Shown here: positions 1-8,015 of the stretch, piece by piece
Position numbering within the stretch: position 1 is the stretch's first letter
How the letters are laid out: every line of letters starts with the position of its first letter
NCBI GenBank assembly: GCA_030631415.1
Contig: DAOVLE010000014.1
Coordinates: 1 to 41,504 of the forward strand
Length of the DNA stretch: 41,504 nucleotides
Direction of reading: 5' to 3'
Source: JAAEQG01 sp023133475
GTDB lineage: Bacteria; Planctomycetota; Phycisphaerae; UBA1845
Position numbers and translations under genes: made by a program
Notes under the pieces: model-generated
Databases searched by the model: none
The model's input: the letters and a program-made list of their open reading frames with translations, nothing else
Told to the model about the DNA's origin: nothing

Positions 1-30
1 AGTGCACATCCTGCCAAAATGTGGTGCACT

Positions 31-64
31 CCCTTCTTCTCTGCGTCTCTGCGTCTCTGCGTTC
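31..64. repeat. CTCTGCG heptamer tandem repeat
   Basis: Three head-to-tail CTCTGCG-type units precede dnaE. The same block, with the same CCCTTCTTC lead-in, recurs near 7165-7197 and inverted near 8200-8231, so this is one member of a dispersed family rather than a local slip. An A/T-rich run of ATTTTCC units (about 131-154) follows it, again as in the other two copies. Confidence 0.75.
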
Positions 65-167
65 ATGAAAAATGGGGATGATTACATGGAAAACTGGAGA
101 GCGGAAAACTGAAAACGTTGCCAAGTCAGCATTTTCCATTTTCCATTTTCCATTCTGTCAGCATCGT

Positions 168-190
168 GCGGCGGGTGTAACCCGCCCTAC
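168..190. repeat. GGGCGGGTT-type palindromic repeat
   Basis: A short palindrome GCGGGTGTAACCCGC followed by CCTAC, one arm pair of the most abundant repeat in the window. It ends 14 bases before the dnaE start, so it lies in the 5' leader of dnaE and could form a hairpin near the ribosome binding region. Confidence 0.75.
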
Positions 191-204
191 TTTGGACTAT
201 TATT

Positions 205-3200
205 GTGACTCCGTTTTGCCATTTGCACGTTCATACGCATTACAGCCTGCTCGACGGCGCCACGCGGATCAATGAACTGGTCGAAGCCGTCAAGAAGATG
301 GGCATGCCGGCGGTGGCTATCACCGATCATGGAAACCTGTTCGGGGTGATCGAGTTCTACGAAGCAGCTTGCAAAGCCGGCATCAAACCCGTTATCGGGC
401 TTGAAGCCTATATGGCTCCGGGCGACCGCCGCTCCAAAGAGGCTTCCAGCATGAAGGAAGCCAGCAGCCACCTGATCCTGCTGGCGATGAACAACCAGGG
501 CTATCGCAACCTGGTCAAGCTCTCCAGTATCGCCTACCGCGAGGGGTTTTACTATAAACCCCGGATCGACAAGGAAGTGCTCGGCGAGTTGTCCGAGGGT
601 TTGCTGTGCACCAGCGCCTGTCTGGGCGGCGAAATCCCCCAGGCACTGCTAAACGAAAACCCCCGGCAGGCAGAGGAGATCGCCAAAACGTATCTCTCTA
701 TCTTCGGGCCTGAGCGTTTCTTCATCGAGTTGCAGGACCACGGGCTCGGCGAACAGAAGGTCATCAACCCGCAATTGGTGGACTTGGCCAACCGGCTGGG
801 CATAGCCACTATCGCCACCAACGACGTCCACTACCTGAACCAAAGCGACACCGAAGCCCACGACGTGCTCTGTTGCATCAGCACCGGCAAGCTGCTCTCC
901 GACCAGGACCGCTTCCGGTTCGAGAACGATCAGTTCTATCTCAAGACTCCGGAGGAGATGAGTGAGATATTCTCCGCCTATCCCGACGCGATCGCCAACA
1001 CCGTGCGGGTGGCGGACATGTGCAACGTCGAGTTTGACTTCTCCAAGCGTTTCGCCCCGGTCTTCAAGCCGCCCGACGAGCGCACCCCCGAGCAGATGCT
1101 CCGCGATAAAGTCTATGAGGGAGCCGCCGAGAGATACGGGGAGATCACCGACGACATCCGCCAGCGCATCGACTACGAGTTGGAAGTCATTTCCAGCAAG
1201 GACTTTGCCAGTTACTTCCTGATCGTCTGGGACTTCTTCAATTACGCGCGGGAGCACGGAATCCCTTGCGGGGCACGCGGTAGTGGGTGCAGCTCGGTGG
1301 TCTGTTATTGCCTGGGCATCTCCGCACCGGACCCGCTCCGCTACGGACTCTACTTCGAGCGCTTCATGGACCCCGACCGCGACGAGATGCCCGACATCGA
1401 CGCGGACATCTGCCAGAACGGCCGTAGCCAGGTGATCGACTACGTCCGCCGGAAGTACGGGCATGTGGCTCAGATTATCACATTCGGGACGCTCAAGGCC
1501 CGAGCGGCGGTCAAGGACGTCAGCCGTGTGCTGGGTCTCGGCTTCGACGAGGCCAACAAGCTCACCAGCCTGATCCCCGCCGAACTGAAGATGACCATCG
1601 ACAAGGCCCTGGACCAGGAGCCGGAACTCAAAAAACGCTACGAAAACGACACCCAGGTCCGCCGGGTCATCGACATCAGCCGCAAGCTCGAAGGCCTGTG
1701 CCGCCATGCCGGGGTTCACGCCGCTGGTGTGGTCGTGGCAGACAAACCGCTCGAAAACTTCCTCCCGCTGTACAAGCCGCCCAGCGAAGACCAGATCGTC
1801 ACCCAGTTCGAGGGGCCTGTGGTCGAGAAGGTCGGGCTGCTCAAGATGGACTTCCTCGGCTTGCGGACGCTCTCCACCCTCGAACGTGCCCGCCAATTGG
1901 CGGAGAAGAGCACCGGAAAATCGATCGACCTGAACCGACTGGACCTCACCGACCAGAAGGTCTATCAGCTTTTCGTCCGCGGTGAGACCAAGGGCGTCTT
2001 CCAGTTCGAGTCCGGGGGGATGCGCGACGTGATCATGCGCATGCGCCCCAACCGCATCGAGGACCTCATCGCCGCCAATGCACTCTATCGCCCAGGGCCG
2101 ATGATCAACATCGACGCCTACGTGGCCCGCAAGCACGGCGAGCAATGGAACACGCCGCACTCGATCATGACCGAAGTGCTCCAGGAGACCTACGGCATCA
2201 TGGTCTACCAGGAGCAGGTCTCGCGCCTGGTCAACCGTCTGGGCGGGATCGAGTTGAAGCGGGCGTTTCGTCTGGCCAAGGCTATCAGCAAGAAAAAGGT
2301 GTCCATGATCGAGGCTGAGCGCGAGCCGTTCCTCGATGGTTGCGAAGAGAAGGGCATCGCGCGTAAGACGGCGGATCAAATTTTCGAGGACATCCTCCGC
2401 TTCGGCGGCTACGCCTTCAACAAGGCCCATTCGACCGGTTACGCCCTGGTGGCTTTTCAGACCGCCTACATGAAGGCCTACCACCCGGTGGAGTTCATGG
2501 CGGCATTGATGACCTTCGAGATGTCCAACACCGACAAGGTGGTCGAGTACATCGAGGAGTGTCGTCGGATGGGCATCAAGGTCCTGTCCCCGGACATCAA
2601 CACCTCGGACAACGACTTCACCGTGGACCGGCGAGAGCGGCAGGATGTGGTCATTCGCTTCGGTCTGGCAGCCATCAAGGGGGTGGGCGAGAAGGCTGTC
2701 AATGCTATTGCCACCGAACGCAACGAAAAGGGGCGGTTCAAGAGCCTGTTCGATTTTTGCGAGCGGGTCGATCTGACCGTGGTCAACCGGGGGACGATTG
2801 AAGCCCTGATCTGCTGCGGGGCCTTCGACAGCACCGGCGCCATGCGCAAGGCTTTGACGGAGGTGTTGGACGGCGCCATCCAGACGGGTCAGGCTGCTCG
2901 GCGTGATCGGCTGGCGGGGCAAATGAGTTTGTTCGGCGGGGATGATGGCGAGTCCTTCCACCCCGAGCCGAAGCTGTCCACCAAGGAGTGGAGCGAGTCG
3001 GAGATGCTCGCCCGTGAGAAGGCGGTGCTGGGCTTCTACGTCACCAGCCACCCGCTGGCCAGCCACGAACGCCTCTTGGAGGCCTGCACCACCGCCCACA
3101 CCGTTGACCTGAAATCCTATGACCAGGGCGCCAAGGTTGTCCTGGGCGGGATGGTCAGCAGCCTCCGCACCGTCACCACCAAAGCCGGGCGGAAACCGGG

Positions 3201-3705
3201 CTCCAAGCTGGGCATCGTCACCCTCGAAGACCTCCAGGGTCAAGTGGAAGCCATCCTCTTCCCGGAGATGTTGGCTGAGCAACGCGCGGTGGTCACGCCC
3301 GATGCGATCCTGTTCTTCCGCGGCGAGGTGGACCGCAAGCGTGAGGAACCCTCGCTGCGGGTCGGCGAAGTGATAACCGTCGAGCACGCCCCCACCCAAT
3401 TGGCCACCCACCTGCTCATAAGCCTGGCTGACACCATGATTGACGACGCTCTGCTGGGCACCTTGTCCGACATCTTCCGCAAGCACGCCGGCGACAAACC
3501 GGTCTACCTGGACATCACCACGCAGGACGGTCTGGTGGCCACCATCGGTCGGCCGGGGTTGGCGGTGGCGGTCGACGCCGAGTTGATCCGCGAGTTGACC
3601 AAACTGCTGGGGCAGCAGTCCGTGACCCTCATAGGCCCAAACCGCCGACCCATCCCTCTGCCGGATAAATGGCTGACGCCGGCTGTGTCGAATCCTACAG
3701 GCTGA
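205..3705 (+). CDS. dnaE: DNA polymerase III subunit alpha
   Basis: Catalytic subunit of the replicative DNA polymerase, making DNA 5'->3' in the holoenzyme at the fork. The 1166-residue product begins with the PHP domain (HLHVHTHYSLLDG at about residues 7-19). The palm contains the catalytic pair D397 and D399 in MPDIDADIC, and the third aspartate D549 in KMDFLG, matching the E. coli D401/D403/D555 arrangement. The later FNKAHSTGYAL stretch belongs to the fingers/tau-side region, and an OB-fold follows at about residues 970-1050 (VVLGGMVSS...LEDLQGQVE). Length and order fit the DnaE type rather than PolC. The start is GTG at 205, the first in-frame start that keeps the PHP motif; no strong Shine-Dalgarno is visible and a repeat lies just upstream. 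A long open frame on the opposite strand is a GC artefact. Confidence 0.97.
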   Translation: MTPFCHLHVHTHYSLLDGATRINELVEAVKKMGMPAVAITDHGNLFGVIEFYEAACKAGIKPVIGLEAYMAPGDRRSKEASSMKEASSHLILLAMNNQGYRNLVKLSSIAYREGFYYKPRIDKEVLGELSEGLLCTSACLGGEIPQALLNENPRQAEEIAKTYLSIFGPERFFIELQDHGLGEQKVINPQLVDLANRLGIATIATNDVHYLNQSDTEAHDVLCCISTGKLLSDQDRFRFENDQFYLKTPEEMSEIFSAYPDAIANTVRVADMCNVEFDFSKRFAPVFKPPDERTPEQMLRDKVYEGAAERYGEITDDIRQRIDYELEVISSKDFASYFLIVWDFFNYAREHGIPCGARGSGCSSVVCYCLGISAPDPLRYGLYFERFMDPDRDEMPDIDADICQNGRSQVIDYVRRKYGHVAQIITFGTLKARAAVKDVSRVLGLGFDEANKLTSLIPAELKMTIDKALDQEPELKKRYENDTQVRRVIDISRKLEGLCRHAGVHAAGVVVADKPLENFLPLYKPPSEDQIVTQFEGPVVEKVGLLKMDFLGLRTLSTLERARQLAEKSTGKSIDLNRLDLTDQKVYQLFVRGETKGVFQFESGGMRDVIMRMRPNRIEDLIAANALYRPGPMINIDAYVARKHGEQWNTPHSIMTEVLQETYGIMVYQEQVSRLVNRLGGIELKRAFRLAKAISKKKVSMIEAEREPFLDGCEEKGIARKTADQIFEDILRFGGYAFNKAHSTGYALVAFQTAYMKAYHPVEFMAALMTFEMSNTDKVVEYIEECRRMGIKVLSPDINTSDNDFTVDRRERQDVVIRFGLAAIKGVGEKAVNAIATERNEKGRFKSLFDFCERVDLTVVNRGTIEALICCGAFDSTGAMRKALTEVLDGAIQTGQAARRDRLAGQMSLFGGDDGESFHPEPKLSTKEWSESEMLAREKAVLGFYVTSHPLASHERLLEACTTAHTVDLKSYDQGAKVVLGGMVSSLRTVTTKAGRKPGSKLGIVTLEDLQGQVEAILFPEMLAEQRAVVTPDAILFFRGEVDRKREEPSLRVGEVITVEHAPTQLATHLLISLADTMIDDALLGTLSDIFRKHAGDKPVYLDITTQDGLVATIGRPGLAVAVDAELIRELTKLLGQQSVTLIGPNRRPIPLPDKWLTPAVSNPTG

Positions 3706-3746
3706 TTGGTTACAATCAAACCGTAAGGGAGTGGTGCTGATTGGTG

Positions 3747-3863
3747 GGTGGCCCACCGCTTTAGCGGTGGGGGACACGAATAATTCATCCGAGCACCATT
3801 GGATCCGGTATCGGTATGGATGCCTGGATTCGCGTCCCCCACGGCTAAAGCCATGGGCCACCC
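3747..3863. repeat. GGTGGCCCACCGC...GGGCCACCC imperfect palindrome
   Basis: An interspersed palindrome of about 117 bp. The left arm GGTGGCCCACCGCTTTAGCG and the right arm GGCTAAAGCCATGGGCCACC are inverted with respect to each other around a variable centre. Related copies lie at 17257-17295, 29440-29624 (interrupted) and 41041-41122. It sits directly downstream of dnaE. Confidence 0.8.
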
Positions 3864-3883
3864 AGCCAAATCCGAACAACCTG

Positions 3884-4025
3884 CGCTAGGCCCGGCATTT
3901 ATGCCGGGTTGAAAGGACAAAATAATAATAACCCCTTTCCCTTCCCCCGCCGCCGGAGGCGGCGGGGGAAGGGAAAGGGGGCAAAATGAGGCATCGTTTA
4001 CCCGGCATAAATGCCGGGCCTAGCG
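3884..4025. repeat. Nested perfect palindromes (26-bp outer, 23-bp inner)
   Basis: The outer arms 3884-3909 and 4000-4025 are exact 26-bp reverse complements; each also contains its own CCCGGCAT/ATGCCGGG hairpin. The inner arms 3932-3954 and 3958-3980 are exact 23-bp reverse complements around a 3-base loop, a very stable GC-rich stem. There is no protein signal inside. The structure may terminate dnaE transcripts, but it has no clean U-tract and looks more like a mobile palindromic module. Confidence 0.85.
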
Positions 4026-4039
4026 CGAGGCGAACCGCA

Positions 4040-4300
4040 ATGTCTGAATTCGATCTTTTCTCGGTGCACCGACGTGCTCTGATGATCGTGGTGGGCACCT
4101 ACTCGGTCATTCGACTGATTCAATCCATCTGGCGATGGCGAATTGGCGGTTTGGCTGCGGGGCGACATGAAACCTTGCTGCGGCGGTGGGTGGAATTATC
4201 ACTGTTGCGGGTGCGGATCAGACGTTTCGTCTTCGACGTTTTGCAAATTGTGCTATTGGCTGCCATACTAATCTACCTGCTGTGGCTGCACGTGGGTTAG
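4040..4300 (+). CDS. Small membrane protein, two predicted helices
   Basis: An 86-residue product of unknown family. It has a basic amphipathic N-terminal part with a hydrophobic stretch (ALMIVVGTYSVIRLIQ, about residues 13-28) and a clear C-terminal transmembrane helix (VLQIVLLAAILIYLLWL, about 66-82), so it is probably an inner-membrane protein. A longer frame from 3986 would translate the palindromic repeat, so the ATG at 4040 just after the repeat is preferred. It lies 46 bases upstream of the next membrane-associated gene and may be co-transcribed. No function can be assigned. Confidence 0.6.
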   Translation: MSEFDLFSVHRRALMIVVGTYSVIRLIQSIWRWRIGGLAAGRHETLLRRWVELSLLRVRIRRFVFDVLQIVLLAAILIYLLWLHVG

Positions 4301-4346
4301 CCGATCAGCGGAGAGGGATGAGCAGAGTGTCGAGAGTTGTCAGCCA

Positions 4347-5411
4347 ATGGCTTCCGAACAACAAGCACGATCTGTTTCGCTCTCGGAGTTGCCGCGAGAT
4401 GAGTTGCTGGCCTATGGGCATAGCCTGGGGTTGACCCTGGCTCAGGGCACGCCGCAAGGTGAGTTGTTGCGGCGTATCCGCGAGCGTCAGGAGCTTCTGG
4501 TTGAGCTCGAGCACGAGGCGCTCCTGGACATTGTGGTCTGGGCACGTCGCCCGATACGCCAATCCGCCGGCAAGGAGGAACTGGCTCAGCATATCGCGGA
4601 GATCAGGCAGGCTGACTTCGCGGGTCTCTCCCATCGCGGGTTGACAGCTTTGGCACGGTTGCGGGGGCTGGATGTGCAGCCGGGGATGGATCGGAAGGCT
4701 ATCGAAGCAGCACTCAAGAAGTGCGAGGGAATCTGGAACAGGATCAGGCGAAAACGCCGAGCACTGATTGGGACAGTATTGGTGAAGCTCCTTCATGAGG
4801 ATTCCGGGCAGCAACAGGGTGAGTACCGTTTCCTGCCCGAGGAGAGCAAACCGTCCTTGAAGGCCCATATCGAGGAAGAGGGCATGGTGGGCGGTATCGC
4901 TCGCAAACTTCGCGGCGTGGCTGACAATTACGTGCACGAGAAGCTGGACGAAATCGAGGCCCGCATCGATCAGAAACTGGACGAGATTGACAAGCGGATG
5001 GGTGAGTGGCGTGATCGTGAGGTGTCCAACCGCCTCAAAATCCTCAAAATCACCCTAATTGTATCGATTCTTGTGGCTTTGCTCAGCCTGGGGTATGATT
5101 ATTTACGTTCGAGACTGCCCGGCACGGTTGGCCCGGAGCAACCGGTCAGCCTGTTTCAGAGCGAGCCGGGAGGGGCAATTTTGGTCGGTGTCGGGCAACG
5201 CTCGGCATCGTGGAAACGAGTGTTCGGAAAATGTACGAACGACTTACCAAGCGTGTTGAGAAGGTCATTAAAAAGCTTGCCCCAGCCATCGCCCGCGAAT
5301 ACGACTTGGACTATGTTGGGACCGAACATGTTCTGTTGGCCATCGAACGCGAAGGCACCGGGGTGGGAGCGCGTGTGCTTCATGAGTCCGACATCACCGC
5401 AGCCAGCCTGA
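4347..5411 (+). CDS. Single-pass membrane protein with coiled coil
   Basis: A 354-residue unknown protein. The N-terminal 130 residues are helical and contain two motifs that resemble Rho-N/SAP-like helix-extension-helix folds (around LSELPRDELLAYGHSLGL and LTALARLRGLDVQ); that resemblance is inference. A charged heptad-like stretch follows (KLDEIEARIDQKLDEIDKRM, about 200-219) and then one transmembrane helix (ILKITLIVSILVALLSLGY, about 231-249). The tail after about residue 290 is Pro/Ser/Trp-rich and shares DNA in another frame with the Clp N-domain gene, so the natural C-terminus may be earlier or the stretch may hold a frameshift. Its 3' end overlaps the next gene by about 180 bases. Confidence 0.6.
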   Translation: MASEQQARSVSLSELPRDELLAYGHSLGLTLAQGTPQGELLRRIRERQELLVELEHEALLDIVVWARRPIRQSAGKEELAQHIAEIRQADFAGLSHRGLTALARLRGLDVQPGMDRKAIEAALKKCEGIWNRIRRKRRALIGTVLVKLLHEDSGQQQGEYRFLPEESKPSLKAHIEEEGMVGGIARKLRGVADNYVHEKLDEIEARIDQKLDEIDKRMGEWRDREVSNRLKILKITLIVSILVALLSLGYDYLRSRLPGTVGPEQPVSLFQSEPGGAILVGVGQRSASWKRVFGKCTNDLPSVLRRSLKSLPQPSPANTTWTMLGPNMFCWPSNAKAPGWERVCFMSPTSPQPA

Positions 5412-5680
5412 AGCAAGAGGTGGACAAACTGGTCCAGAAGAGCATGGAGGAGACCTGGGTCTTCGGGCGACTTCCGGGAACACCGAATTTCCGCAACGTG
5501 ATGGCTTCCGCCATCGAGCAGGCTCGCCAATTGGGCTCGAAGCAGGTTTGCACCGAGCATTTGCTGCTGGCTCTGATCCGGGAGAAGGGCAGCACCGCCT
5601 CCACCGCCTTACGCAATCTGCGACTCAGCTACACCGCTGCACGCGAGCAGGTCACGAAGATCACCTCGTCAGCGTCGTAG
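5231..5680 (+). CDS. Stand-alone Clp N-terminal domain protein
   Basis: A 149-residue protein made of the double Clp N repeat found at the amino end of ClpA/ClpC, without the AAA+ ATPase parts. Repeat one contains TEHVLLAIEREGTGVGARVL and repeat two TEHLLLALIREKGSTASTAL. In ClpC such domains bind adaptors and substrates, so an isolated copy could work as an adaptor or decoy for a Clp protease; this is inference. The ATG at 5231 (MYERLTKRVEK) matches the usual family start; a GTG at 5210 is an alternative. Neither has a strong Shine-Dalgarno. The gene overlaps the 3' end of the preceding membrane-protein frame in a different register, which is unusual for two real genes. Confidence 0.85.
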   Translation: MYERLTKRVEKVIKKLAPAIAREYDLDYVGTEHVLLAIEREGTGVGARVLHESDITAASLKQEVDKLVQKSMEETWVFGRLPGTPNFRNVMASAIEQARQLGSKQVCTEHLLLALIREKGSTASTALRNLRLSYTAAREQVTKITSSAS

Positions 5681-5811
5681 AGAGAAGGCAAGAGGCAAGA
5701 GGCAAAAGGCAAAAGGCAAAAGGCAACAAGGCAACAAGGCAACAAGGCACAACTGTAGGGCGGGTTCCACCCGCCGCGAGAGGCAAAGAAGGCGGGTAAA
5801 ACCCGCCCTAC
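5681..5811. repeat. AGGCAAA tandem block plus GGGCGGGTT palindrome
   Basis: Starting right after the Clp-N stop, 5681-5750 is a run of AGGCAAG/AGGCAAA/AGGCAAC units with a period of about 7. At 5755-5811 follows a complete palindromic repeat with two GGCGGGTT..AACCCGCC half elements. The same pairing, tandem run then palindrome, occurs at 36345-36448 and 37957-38070, so the two modules travel or accumulate together. The stretch lies between convergent genes. Confidence 0.8.
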
Positions 5812-5819
5812 TTGAAACC

Positions 5820-6644
5820 TCATCGCCCCAACTCGCGTGAGCGTTGCCAGGCAGCCAGGACGCCTTCTTCAATCAGTTTTGGAACGTCGGCGCCGTCCAT
5901 CGAGGCAATGGCAGCCTGAGTGGTTCCGCCAGGAGAGGCGACCTTCTCGCGGAGCCGCAGTGGAGATTCGTCAGACTCGATCATCATGCGAGCAGCCCCC
6001 AGGCAGGTCTGGGTGGCTAACAATGTAGCCTGTGCATGGGAAAGCCCCGCCTTTTCGCCGGCGGCGATGATGGCTTCGACGAAATAGTAGAAATACGCCG
6101 GCCCCGTGCCCGAGACGGCGGTGATGGCGTCCATGAGTTCCTCACGCTCCAAAACAATGGCCCGCCCGCCCGCCTCGAAGATTCGCTGAGCCCGCAGCAG
6201 ATCGGACTCCCCGGCGTGTCGGCCTGGGAAAATCCCGGTCATGCCCACCCCCACGTGAGCCGCCAAATTAGGCATGGCCCGAACAACACGCGGCTGATCA
6301 GTTGGCAATGCCGCTTCCAATGATCTGGTGGAAACGCCTGCCATGATCGAGATGACCAGATGGTCCTCACGGATCAAGTCCGCGAATCCGCCCACCACCG
6401 TGTGAAAGTCCTGCGGCTTAACCGCCAGCAGCAGAATGAAACTCTGAGCCACGGCATGGCGGTTGTCGTCGGTGGTGTCCACCTTGAAGCGTGTCTGAAA
6501 GACCTTCCGCCGCTCCTCACGCAGATCGGTGGCAATGATGCGGTCCTCCAGCAGCACGCTTCTCCTCAGCAGGCCGTGGACAATCCCCTCGGCGGCATTG
6601 CCCGAGCCGATCACGGCGATTTCATATTGGGTTCGAGGCAGCAT
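5820..6644 (-). CDS. proC: Pyrroline-5-carboxylate reductase
   Basis: Reduces 1-pyrroline-5-carboxylate to L-proline with NAD(P)H, the last step of proline synthesis, in the cytoplasm. The 274-residue product has the N-terminal Rossmann motif (VIGSGNAAEGIV, about residues 10-21), the LAVKPQD segment and the ProC dimer signature with SGTGPAYFYY and ASPGGTT near the C-terminus. Length is usual for the family. The frame stays open further upstream to 7001, but that part is antisense to the DUF167 gene and has no ProC similarity, so the ATG at 6644 is chosen. It is divergent from the DUF167 gene, with 100 bases between. proC and yggU are often neighbours in bacteria, which supports both calls. 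Confidence 0.95.
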   Translation of the reverse strand: MLPRTQYEIAVIGSGNAAEGIVHGLLRRSVLLEDRIIATDLREERRKVFQTRFKVDTTDDNRHAVAQSFILLLAVKPQDFHTVVGGFADLIREDHLVISIMAGVSTRSLEAALPTDQPRVVRAMPNLAAHVGVGMTGIFPGRHAGESDLLRAQRIFEAGGRAIVLEREELMDAITAVSGTGPAYFYYFVEAIIAAGEKAGLSHAQATLLATQTCLGAARMMIESDESPLRLREKVASPGGTTQAAIASMDGADVPKLIEEGVLAAWQRSRELGR

Positions 6645-6744
6645 GAAGGTACTCCCATGCCTGAAATCGTAGTATTCTATCGGTTGCCGCAGACCACGGC
6701 AAAAAGCGGATTCCGGCGAAGATCGATTTGTGAGAGGGCACACC

Positions 6745-7029
6745 ATGATCGAATTGGTGCTTGATGGTGACGCGGTGCTTTTGCCGATCAAGGTGGTGCC
6801 GGGTGCTTCCAAGACCCGGATCATCGGAGAGTTGGACAGCCGGCTAAAAGTGGCGGTGGCGGCTCCACCGGAAAAGGGCAAAGCCAACGACGCAGTGACA
6901 GCCCTATTGGCTAAACACTTGGGCATCCGCCGGCGCGACGTCACCGTAATCAGCGGCCACACCTCGCCGGTGAAAATGATTTGCTTGGCAGGTGTAAGCA
7001 TCGACCAGGTAAGGGAGTTGATTGGGTGA
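6745..7029 (+). CDS. DUF167 / YggU family protein
   Basis: A 94-residue cytoplasmic protein of the conserved YggU (DUF167) family of unknown biochemical role. The diagnostic core is VVPGASKTRIIGE followed by KVAVAAPPEKGKANDAV, and the ISGHTSPVK segment near the end is also typical. The ATG at 6745 is preceded by GAGAGGG seven or so bases upstream, which favours it over the GTG at 6730. It is divergent from proC, the common genomic partner of this family. The YggS-family gene that usually completes this cluster is also in the window, but 30 kb away. Confidence 0.92.
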   Translation: MIELVLDGDAVLLPIKVVPGASKTRIIGELDSRLKVAVAAPPEKGKANDAVTALLAKHLGIRRRDVTVISGHTSPVKMICLAGVSIDQVRELIG

Positions 7030-7043
7030 ATCTGTCAGCACAA

Positions 7044-7365
7044 GTAGGGCGGGTTCTACCCGCCACACCATGCCACTGCGGAGCACGCGGAAAATGGAAA
7101 ATGAAAAATTGAAAATGAAAAATTGAAAATGGGGGGATGCGAGACATTGTCGTTGGGTACACTCCCTTCTTCTCTGCGTCTCTGCGTCTCTGCGTTCAAA
7201 AAAAATGTGGGTCAGCGGCGACAAGTCCGTAGCGTTTAGCGGCTCCCCAACGGGGAGCGTTAAAAACTGAGAAAACGGCGTAATCACAGAAGTAGGGCGG
7301 GTTCTACCCGCCGCACCGTGCTACCCGCCGCACCATGCCACGAAGGCGGGTAGAACCCGCCCTAC
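7044..7365. repeat. Composite repeat cassette, left copy
   Basis: The whole gap after the DUF167 gene is repeat. In order: half palindrome 7044-7064; AAAATTGAAAATG-type A/T run about 7082-7135; CCCAACG/CACTCCCTTC link; CTCTGCG heptamers about 7165-7197; a GGCGACAAGTCCGTAGCG module about 7207-7225; CTGAGAAAACGGCG about 7266-7280; and a double palindrome at 7292-7365. The stretch 7075-7281 is present in reverse complement at 8162-8320, over 100 bp of it almost unchanged. Confidence 0.85.
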
Positions 7366-7373
7366 ATCCTGTT

Positions 7374-7682
7374 TCACGCTACGTCCGCCCACTCTTCGCC
7401 ATAGTCAATGGTGATCTCCTCTCCCGGGCGGATGGTTCTCAGGGCATACAACTCCAGCCCATCCAACTCGCTGTTGGGCGTGGACCGGTGATTGAGAAAA
7501 CGCAGACGACCATAACCATTATAACCCTGTGTCCCCTTCTCGGACTCGACCCAAAGCACGTAACGCCCGTCGCGGTTGGTCTTGCGGGACTGGTATCGCC
7601 CGATCCTTTCGTCCTTGCGAATCGTCGCGGTCGCAAACACGCCCAACTCGTGGATAGGGCTATGCCTAACTTCGATTTTCAT
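7374..7682 (-). CDS. SET domain protein
   Basis: A 102-residue minimal SET domain protein, related to protein lysine methyltransferases that use S-adenosylmethionine. Visible signatures are GVFATATIRKDERIGRY (N-terminal SET strand), the pseudoknot motif RFLNHRSTPNSEL (NHS..PN type) and EITIDYGEEW with the catalytic-type tyrosine. There are no pre- or post-SET cysteines, so it is a short bacterial form; the substrate is unknown. The ATG at 7682 has AAGGAG eight bases upstream, a strong start; the frame is open further but this site decides it. It lies 49 bases downstream of the zinc-ribbon gene on the same strand and is probably co-transcribed. Both genes are bracketed by inverted repeat cassettes. 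Confidence 0.88.
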   Translation of the reverse strand: MKIEVRHSPIHELGVFATATIRKDERIGRYQSRKTNRDGRYVLWVESEKGTQGYNGYGRLRFLNHRSTPNSELDGLELYALRTIRPGEEITIDYGEEWADVA

Positions 7683-7731
7683 GCAAACCACTCCTTCTGT
7701 GACGGCGTACAGCATATCCATGCTTTGTGGG

Positions 7732-7965
7732 CTACGAGCACAAGAGCGACCACAGGATCGCCAGCCCCATCAGAACACCACCAGCCAACACGATATACGC
7801 AACAACTTTGGCCAGCGGGGATGCCGACGGGTGGTAGGTGGCACAGTATTCCTCAGCCAACTCGTGCCCACAATGCGGGCACTGTTCCTGGTAGCCATCC
7901 TGCACCTCACCACATTGTGGGCAGGTGAACTCGATGTCGGAAAACTCGTGCTCTGTGGGCTTCAT
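7732..7965 (-). CDS. Zinc-ribbon protein with C-terminal membrane helix
   Basis: A 77-residue protein with four cysteines in two CPxCG/CPHCG knuckles (FTCPQCGEVQDGYQEQCPHCG, residues 13-33 approximately), which should bind one zinc, followed by one transmembrane helix (VVAYIVLAGGVLMGLAILWS) at the C-terminus. It is expected to be tail-anchored with the zinc ribbon in the cytoplasm. The family is not recognised. The frame is open up to 8031, but that part reads a dispersed repeat, so the ATG at 7965 is used; its Shine-Dalgarno is weak. It is the upstream partner of the SET gene. Confidence 0.7.
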   Translation of the reverse strand: MKPTEHEFSDIEFTCPQCGEVQDGYQEQCPHCGHELAEEYCATYHPSASPLAKVVAYIVLAGGVLMGLAILWSLLCS

Positions 7966-8015
7966 GGCACCGGCAACTCTACGGCACCACTCAACACGAT
8001 GCAAGGCGTATCCAG

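Noticed and set aside
649..3879. Long open frame on the minus strand (over 1000 codons) opposite dnaE
   Set aside because: It lies wholly antisense to a well-conserved polymerase gene, has no recognisable motif and starts inside a palindromic repeat; it is a product of high GC and codon bias.
5681..5750. AGGCAAA tandem run considered as a CRISPR-like array
   Set aside because: Unit length is about 7 with no spacers and no cas genes; it is a simple tandem repeat, as are the CTCTGCG and CAGATTACG blocks.
6645..7001. N-terminal extension of proC
   Set aside because: The extension is antisense to the DUF167 gene and has no ProC similarity; the ATG at 6644 gives the normal family length.
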